Shown here: positions 57,830-64,000 of the stretch, in pieces
How the letters are laid out: each line of letters begins with the position of its first letter
Position numbering within the stretch: the stretch's first letter is position 1
Source: Paralvinella palmiformis
Lineage: Eukaryota > Annelida > Polychaeta > Terebellida > Alvinellidae
DNA length: 64,000 bases
Assembly (NCBI GenBank): GCA_025642065.1
Contig: JAODUP010000912.1
Location: 187,389 to 251,388 of the forward strand
Direction of reading: 5' to 3'
Program-made: the position numbers and the translations under genes
Notes under the pieces: model-generated
What the model was told of the DNA's origin: nothing
The model's input: the letters and a program-made list of their open reading frames with translations, nothing else
Databases searched by the model: none

Positions 57830-58608
57830 CTGAAGTACCGTGGGAGACCCCCCTCCCCAGTGAGGCACGACCCCGCTCGGAAAATCCCTCGCCGAGCACA
57901 CGTCGTTACGTCATCGATCATCTGCGGGATCCCGAGCAATTCTGGCCGCTGATTGGACGGCTGGCGGTGTTCACGTGAACAGCTCGCCGTGTCCGGCAGG
58001 CTGCCAAAAAATATGGCCGCGTATCGTTTGGGGGAACTGTTACTGTGTTGTTTGTGTGGTTTATCTTGCCTATAGCGGGCCGTCTGCGGAGAGAGAATCG
58101 TCTGCCGGACGGTGTGATGGCTGAGTGACCGACTGCTCTGGTCGTCTGCGTCTAGAAAACAATCGACGAGTGACAGACGAGGAGGTGGCAGTGACGACTG
58201 CGACGGGCCTGCACACAGGTTTGATGTGAGAGCTTGCCATGCTGACGAGAGAGAGAGAGACCTGTCTTGGCCATGCTAACATCTCGTAAGTCGACCGAAT
58301 TCGATCTGTTCTGTTCGTGATTACCTGTGCCACATCGGACGAGTTAGTAATCTTCGCTCATATCACCTTTTGGCGTGGAAAGATCGAGACTTGCGACGAT
58401 TTGTAATGGGACCTCCACGTTTGATGGTGCAATAGTAAAATCCTCACCAAAAATAAAACCCGCTCGGTTCATGGACATGAACTTGCTCGCTGAATTGGCC
58501 TCCTTTCGAGAAAGCGGCCTTAATCATCGGAGATTACCCTAGGCCATCACAACTCGGCCGCGTTTTTTTCTGGATTGTCACCGTTCGTATAAGACAGGTC
58601 GGTTTACG
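57830..58608 (+). promoter_or_regulatory. CpG-rich promoter and 5' leader region of the PPP1R3 gene
   Basis: Composition changes from AT-rich microsatellites to GC- and CpG-rich unique sequence. Within 120 bp lie a CRE-like TTACGTCA (57906-57913), an inverted CCAAT box (ATTGG, 57952-57956), a perfect 14-bp palindrome around a CACGTG E-box (57968-57981) and a YY1-like AATATGGCCGC (58010-58020). YY1-type sites often lie just after transcription starts, so a start near 58000 is likely. A possible 5' UTR splice donor 'cgtaagt' lies near 58288. This is inferred from motifs only. Confidence 0.6.
57968..57981. promoter_or_regulatory. Palindromic E-box TGTTCACGTGAACA
   Basis: The 14-bp sequence equals its own reverse complement and is centred on CACGTG. 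bHLH-zip factors (USF, TFE3/MITF, Mondo/ChREBP-Mlx half-sites) bind such cores. It lies about 630 bp upstream of the PPP1R3 start codon. Which factor uses it is not visible. Confidence 0.5.
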
Positions 58609-59595
58609 ATGCCGGTAGACTACCATTCCTATTTACTTTCGGCGAGTCCGCCAGGATTCGACCTACACTGCGGATTGCGAGATCCGTTCACGCGCCACCT
58701 GGAACGAGAGAAGAGCCCGACAATAATAACGGCGTCGGCTGTTGGAGCCGTGTCGTCCTTCCTCCATCCCTGGGCTGGCCAAAATGGCTTCATGCCGGGG
58801 ATGATCTACGAGAGTCCGAGATCCCGGCGCCGGGACGAATCGTTTCGGGAGACGTCCTCGGAAACCAGCTTGAGGACGCAGGGCAAGAGCGAAAAGTCCA
58901 GTTTACGAGGTCTGACAAGGAGCAAGTCGGGCAAACGGGTATCATTCGCGGATGACCTCGGCGAACCCCTCGTCGAGGTTCGTGTCATGACCGAACGACC
59001 CGATTCGCCACCGCTGCTACACCCAGAGCTCCTGTCGTCCCTGAAGAACGACCAAGTCTCGGCAAGACTCACTGATCTGTTACCGCTGAAGCTGAACTTC
59101 TCACAGCCGGCGTCGGACTATGTCACCTTTCGAAACAAACTCGAGAGCAGCAATGTCGCCCTGGAAAATGTCATCCTGAAGGACTACACCCTAGTCGGCA
59201 CGATCAAAGTGAAAAACATCGCATTCGAGAAGAAGGTTGCCATTCGTTATACCACAAATGGTTGGAAGTCGTTTAGGGATGTGAATGCTACTTACGTGCC
59301 AACTAGCAACAAGGGCTCTTTACCGTACGATACGTTCTCGTTCGAACTGGAGGTTTCGCCCAAACAGGACACGGCGAGTAAGCTAGAATTTGCGGTTCTG
59401 TACTCGGTCCACGATAACGAGTACTGGGACAATAACAGTGGCCAGAATTACGAAGTTCTGTCATCCGATTGGCCGGAGAACGACGGCGAGAACCACAACA
59501 CGACGGATAGAGTGGTGTTCAGCTTGAATCACAGCGACTCCTGGACGGAATTCTGCGGGTGGAACAACATGAGTACCACGGTGCCGTACTATTGA
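58609..59595 (+). CDS. PPP1R3-type glycogen-targeting regulatory subunit of protein phosphatase 1
   Basis: An intact 328-residue protein in one exon. Proteins of this family hold PP1 on glycogen so that it dephosphorylates glycogen synthase and phosphorylase, promoting glycogen storage in the cytosol (family knowledge). Residues 109-115 are KRVSFAD, a textbook RVxF PP1-docking motif, preceded by a Ser/Arg/Lys-rich stretch (70-110). Residues 164-175 are FSQPASDYVTFR, a conserved lead-in to the CBM21 carbohydrate-binding domain, which spans about 176-285 (LENVILKDYTLVGTIKVKNI, GWKSF at 218-222, DTFSFELEV at 241-249). WDNNSGQNY at 273-281 is the family's glycogen/glycogen-synthase binding signature. 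The end, VPYY, recalls the -PYY end of vertebrate PPP1R3B/C. The start ATG at 58609 is the first in frame and sits behind a CpG-rich leader. The paralogue (3B, 3C or 3D type) cannot be fixed by eye, so no symbol is given. Confidence 0.93.
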   Translation: MPVDYHSYLLSASPPGFDLHCGLRDPFTRHLEREKSPTIITASAVGAVSSFLHPWAGQNGFMPGMIYESPRSRRRDESFRETSSETSLRTQGKSEKSSLRGLTRSKSGKRVSFADDLGEPLVEVRVMTERPDSPPLLHPELLSSLKNDQVSARLTDLLPLKLNFSQPASDYVTFRNKLESSNVALENVILKDYTLVGTIKVKNIAFEKKVAIRYTTNGWKSFRDVNATYVPTSNKGSLPYDTFSFELEVSPKQDTASKLEFAVLYSVHDNEYWDNNSGQNYEVLSSDWPENDGENHNTTDRVVFSLNHSDSWTEFCGWNNMSTTVPYY

Positions 59596-60394
59596 CTTGG
59601 TTCACCGGACAGTGGGCCACCGATTGTCGCGGAACGACTCCGGTGATGGTCACTCGTCATCGGATGATCCGGAATAGATTTAGTGGCGGCGTTTTTCAAA
59701 AATGCCGGACTTGTTGACATTGGTTTTGTTGCCCATTCAACAAACAAACAGGCACGAACATATCCTGCAGTTTTTCTATTGTTAATGTGTATATAGAATC
59801 ATTATGTGTATATATGTATACATGGGATACCATATCTGCTAATGGTGGCTGGCTAGTTACCATGACAACCTGTCGTCTTACCTCGGACTATGTTCAAGTG
59901 ACAGTGATTCATCGAGATTAAATATTCGTGAGCAATTAAGCGCCACGTAGCGGGGTTTTGGCTTACAAACATAATGTGATTTCAGACGAGACGTCCAAAT
60001 ATATTCTGCAAACAACCAAAACAGTTTACCCGATGAACGCGTTGTACAGAAACTGTGATTTCATCGGCAGTGTTCAAAGATAACTTGATGATTTCAGGCC
60101 ATGTTTACACTGTGGTCGTGGGAGGATTGAGGAACGCTTCTGGATGTGGCAACCTTCTTCTTTTTCTTCTTCTTTTCTGTCTTGCTTGCTGGTTTTTGAT
60201 TGGCCTGCTTGACTTGCTGGTGCTGCCTCCTGTTGGCCTGCAGATGGTTATTTCTTGCTGGTCAAGGAAATTTCTTGCTGGTCAAGGAATCTCCAGTTGG
60301 ACCGCTCGAGGAAGCATTGCATTTGGAAAGTGAGTCGTTGTTAGAGATACTTGCAAATACACGCATGTAGAAAACGTTATGTATATTACAAACT
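59596..60394 (+). other. Likely PPP1R3 3' UTR and flank
   Basis: Follows the stop codon with no repeats of the SINE families. No clear AATAAA was spotted close by, so the transcript end is unknown. A 92-codon frame at 60055-60333 has no recognised motif. Confidence 0.4.
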
Positions 60395-60411
60395 ATATAG
60401 TCTGATATGCA

Positions 60412-60725
60412 AGCATTCACACATAGAGAGTTTGAGATTCAGCCTGTGATAAATCTGCTAGATGTTATATTAAAAATTCATGATTCACTTTGCCAGCGCT
60501 TTTTTACACACTGTTAAAACACCTGTTACTGTGCATACAACTCCCCCCCCCTCCCCCACACACAATAACTGCAGTCCCAAACTCAAGAATTCACACATAT
60601 GAGAGTTCGAGATTCAGCCTGTGATTAATCCATCAGATGTTGTATTCACAATTCATGATTCACTTTGCCAGTGCTTTTTTACACACTGTTAGAACACATG
60701 TTATTGTGTCCACCTCCTCCCCTCC
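60412..60725 (+). repeat. Diverged direct duplication of ~140 bp
   Basis: 'gagattcagcctgtgataaa' near 60431 and 'gagattcagcctgtgattaa' near 60609 begin long matching blocks that both run through 'catgattcactttgccag' to a C-rich end. The copies are about 175-180 bp apart. Confidence 0.85.
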
Positions 60726-60945
60726 TCCAGTAATCACTAGTTGCCAGCTCTTCCCTTGTCCTTTATACATTTAGTATGTCAGTATATTAGGTGTACAGTT
60801 TTGTTTATTAGCAACAACCATATGTTAGTGGGGTTATAGCTATTATTAACTTAGAGTTAGATCAATATATTTGTGCAATTCTGTTACAAACTATATTCTA
60901 TCTGTTTTAGGGCCTTGGCTTGGCGAAGTTCTTCTGATCTTCTGA

Positions 60946-60981
<36 letters not shown>

Positions 60982-61829
60982 AGCTCCACCTGTAGTAATG
61001 CCTGGAATAGGGTATGAAAAAGTGAGTATTCCCTTTTTTCTAGTGGATCTTAGCATGTACCTTCTCTGTTCACCTTCAGCATGTTAACTGTTTGATACTA
61101 GCTGTATCATCGGGTGCAGCAGGTTATATGCCATTGCCGGTGGTGCCAACTGTGTATACAGATCAGTGACAGCTGATGTTACAGGTTAAACATGATCCGT
61201 GTACATGTATAGGATGATCACCGTATCAAAAATCTATACATTGTAATCACAGTATTTGCCTAATGCCGTCAGCTGGATTATCAATTTACAGCCATGTTAA
61301 CCTACTCAGCCACCAATTTAAGACAACAAAAACTGACCAACGTGATTGATTGAGGATAGGAATGTGTTGTTTTTCTATTAGATCTACAAATGCCTCCAAA
61401 GTATTTACTTCCATAGTGTAATTCAGGAAGGTTGTATTAGAGTTTTAGGTTGTATTTAACTTTTATTTTAAGGTATAATCCCGGGTTTGCCTTTTCCACC
61501 TTTCTTGTGTGCGAGTGTGTGTGTGAGAGAGAGAGAGACACACACACACACACACAGGATAGCCGTGTTCCCTGGCACCCAGTCACTCATTGATTTCTGA
61601 CAGATGATTTTCTGAACTGAACATTACAAAGCTATTTAATGTTAAATTTTTTGGCGCAGAATTATATTAAAAATATTCATAATTGTGTAGCATATGCCTT
61701 GGTCGTTTATTATGGCAAATAATGCTGTTATATTAGGTAGGATTATCACTGGGGAACCATTGCTGACTTGAATGTGAAATTTTGATATCCCTGGCCAATT
61801 AGAAAACCACTCAAGTAACAAATAATATC

Positions 61830-61866
<37 letters not shown>

Positions 61867-63445
61867 TGTGTGTGTGTGTGTCACTGAGCCTTTTTGGGGT
61901 GGTTATTTTGAGTGGGGCAATTTTTATCCGTCTTTTGGCAACTGGTCTGTACCGTGAAATTAGCTTTCTACTCTCAGCACAAGCAGTCATACTGAATCAC
62001 AGGAAAGAGCAGTCAGTCATATTTAATTCAGCAAAGTGGCGTTTTGTTAAATCATCCGAAAGAATCTTTTTTTAAACAATAGCCATCTTGAACTGTTTTT
62101 TTCTTCTGTTTCGTGTCAGATTGGAGATGCTTCTGTACATGTAATAGTTACAAGCATTTCCTCATCAGACAGGATATCGGACATGTTGTTCCAGTGGCAT
62201 GCTAACCTAACTGACTTGCGACAAGATGAATTTGAAGATAGATCACGAAATTATGGTTGTTCCAGTTGCTATTGCTCGCTGTGTTACATTCGTTATTGAT
62301 TCGTTGAGGTTAAAACTACTGGTCCATTGCCTACAGAGCTACACCCACTAACCTTGATGGCCGAGCCGAGAGGCATAATACCGTTCAGTGGTAGTTTAGA
62401 TCTTATCTTTAACATTATTGGTTGTCGAATTTGGTTTTTTTCTGATCCTGAATTTGGTCAAAACATATCCACATGCAAAGACCGAGCCAGGAGTAATGCT
62501 TCACTTTCTGCAGACGGAAGATTCTGAATGGTTGTGTTGTGCTTGGTCAGACGTACCATGATCCTTTAAACTGAACACCTGTGAATGTTGGGGGGGAGGG
62601 GGGGGGGGCTCGATGGCATCACACACACACACACACGTCACTGCTGTCCACTAAATACATGCTACAGGGTTTCTGGCATAGTTCTTTAATATATATATAT
62701 ATATATATGGAGTATTGAGGCTTTTTTCTGGAGAACTGTAAAAGCTTTCCAAATGGATAGCTAGATTATGTAAAATATTAATAGATATAGTTACCATGAA
62801 ATAGCCTAAATTTATTTCAATTATACAAATTAATGTCAGCTCAGAAGTGCCATCAGAGACACCTAATCTTCCAAGGTTTTTCCTGGAGGGGACCTAAATT
62901 TGTATCTATGTGTCTCTCTCTCTCTATTTGTGTGTGTGTGTGAGTCAATTTTTAATTTTGCTTCAGTGGTAATTAGTGATGTTGGCGGGCCTCGTTTCTA
63001 GTTCTGACAAAAAGTCTGGATACCTCACATCTGGATAGTTAACAATAGAATATTTTATGGTTGTTCTGCTTGGAAAATGTTTCGTTCCCTTAAATTTTGC
63101 CTTATTAGTATTACCAACTCTCGTTTAGAATTGGCCTCTCTCTGTCCTGTTCTGTGTCAACTGTTTACAGGTGACAGATACTGTGCTATGTTAATTGAGC
63201 TTTTGTACAAATGTCTAATTAAATGCCTTAATCACGGAATAAATAAATAAACAAAACAGCTAATAACAAACACTGGGGGAATAGCTTCACTTTATCGATA
63301 TGATTAATATTAATAGATAATATTGTTGGCAGTTGGCCAAGATTTACAAATGATATTTTGTTGTCCTGCTGTTTGGTGCTCTGTACAATCCAATATCCCT
63401 TTATCTTTGTCATTTTGATATTGTTTTGCATTGTTTATGTTTCAG
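60726..63445. other. Intergenic, simple repeats only
   Basis: (TG)n at 60948-60979, TG/GA/CA at 61510-61556, (TG)n at 61831-61880, G runs near 62590-62609, (CA)n at 62619-62636, AT run 62690-62708. No gene or SINE recognised; noticeably poorer in SINEs than the region before PPP1R3. Confidence 0.5.
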
Positions 63446-63763
63446 GCAAGCGAGGCTTGAATGAGCATCTACATCACATCAGATTACATCGATGCACAAG
63501 TAAAAAAGATTCGCCCTCTCTCGGATATGGTGGTTGCAGATTATCAGGTGAACTCGACACACTCGCGCTCAGACAGAAGCGCGGCGATGTTCGAGCCACG
63601 TTGGCGCACCACCAGGATTGATTGCAGGCAGAAGTTTGGCCGGTCGGCGTCTTCGGATTGTGCCCGTCTCGTCAAAGGCGACGCGTACAGATTTGTTTCG
63701 TGCTTGAATTGGTGTGTTCGTCCCATTCAGAAGTATTCCTCCAGCCTCCCACCACCAGTCTAA
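63446..63763 (+). other. Exon-like unrecognised stretch
   Basis: An acceptor-like 'tttgtttatgtttcag'-style sequence ends at 63445, and the following 300 bp are GC-rich with many CpGs between AT-rich flanks. A frame of 100 codons (63461-63763) contains KIRPLSDMVVADYQVN and MFEPRWRTTRIDC, but two other frames are also open and no family is recognised. It could be a UTR exon. Confidence 0.3.
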
Positions 63764-63966
63764 AACGATAATGAACTGAGAAGAGAAATCCCCGTGTTTA
63801 TCCGTCTATTTGCCAGTCGCTTGCTTGAAATCTTGCCACGTGGTCTGTGTTATTGTTGTTATATCTTGAGCTGTGTTCATGTTAAGCATTTGGCTAACAT
63901 GATTTCCGCACATGATTTATGTATCGCTGTATTTACAGCATCCTGCCATGAAAATATGCATATCAC

Positions 63967-64000
63967 AGCATGTGTGTGTTTGTGTGTGTGTGTTTGTGTG
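63967..64000. repeat. (TG)n microsatellite at window end
   Basis: TG run with TTTG interruptions, cut by the window edge. Confidence 0.9.

Noticed and set aside
58070..58333. 87-codon minus-strand frame upstream of PPP1R3
   Set aside because: Arg/Ser-rich translation of the CpG-rich leader with no recognised motif.
58806..59072. 88-codon antisense frame within PPP1R3
   Set aside because: It overlaps the conserved PPP1R3 coding sequence on the other strand and is explained by its high GC.

Overview
This is animal nuclear DNA. Two animal genes can be read with confidence: the 3' part of the replication gene GINS4 (SLD5), split over four small exons across 45 kb, and an apparently single-exon PPP1R3-type glycogen-targeting subunit of protein phosphatase 1. 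Everything else is intronic or intergenic DNA full of tRNA-derived SINEs, a degenerate hAT transposon, small palindromic elements, minisatellites and long (CA)n, (TA)n and (CT)n tracts. The style of the SINEs and the density of simple repeats suggest a lophotrochozoan, perhaps a gastropod mollusc. That is inference; no search was possible.

Layout: 1-1280 is upstream intron of GINS4 with part of a SINE. GINS4 coding exons lie at 1281-1369, 3481-3569, 34312-34402 and 46289-46385, with introns of about 2.1, 30.7 and 11.9 kb. The 30.7-kb intron holds a 3.6-kb hAT element (8481-12123) with 13-bp inverted repeats, two copies of a palindromic MITE, a nested SINE/LINE/MITE insertion (15.06-15.99 kb), several minisatellites (17.4, 20.4, 21.5 and 32.5 kb) and most of the SINEs. 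The 11.9-kb intron holds a minisatellite grown inside a SINE (37.7-38.6 kb) and large compound microsatellites (43.2-44.4 kb). From 46.4 to 57.8 kb is intergenic DNA with more SINEs and an 18-bp minisatellite. At 57.8-58.6 kb base composition turns CpG-rich, with promoter-like motifs, directly before PPP1R3 (58609-59595). The last 4.4 kb is 3' UTR or intergenic DNA with one unrecognised exon-like stretch at 63.4-63.8 kb.

SINE family names used here are my own labels. SINE-A: head 'cctccgtggtctagtggtagcg', B box 'gttcgaatctcggcgtgg', (ATC)n-like tail. SINE-B: a different head ('ggcctaactggtagcgcggttggcc') on nearly the same body as A. SINE-C: head with 'gttcgaatcccggccgtg', longer body, (ATT)n tail. 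SINE-D: a loose group with 'ggatgtttcatc' and 'gtagcccctcggccat' body motifs. SINE-E: carries 'tattattatccctgactcag'. SINE-G: begins 'gagctccggtggcctagcgg', about 370 bp. The tRNA-like heads are retroposon promoters, not tRNA genes.

The two genes have unrelated jobs (DNA replication; glycogen metabolism), and nothing suggests they are co-regulated. I found no convincing new multi-gene system. The most informative material is the history of the mobile and tandem repeats.
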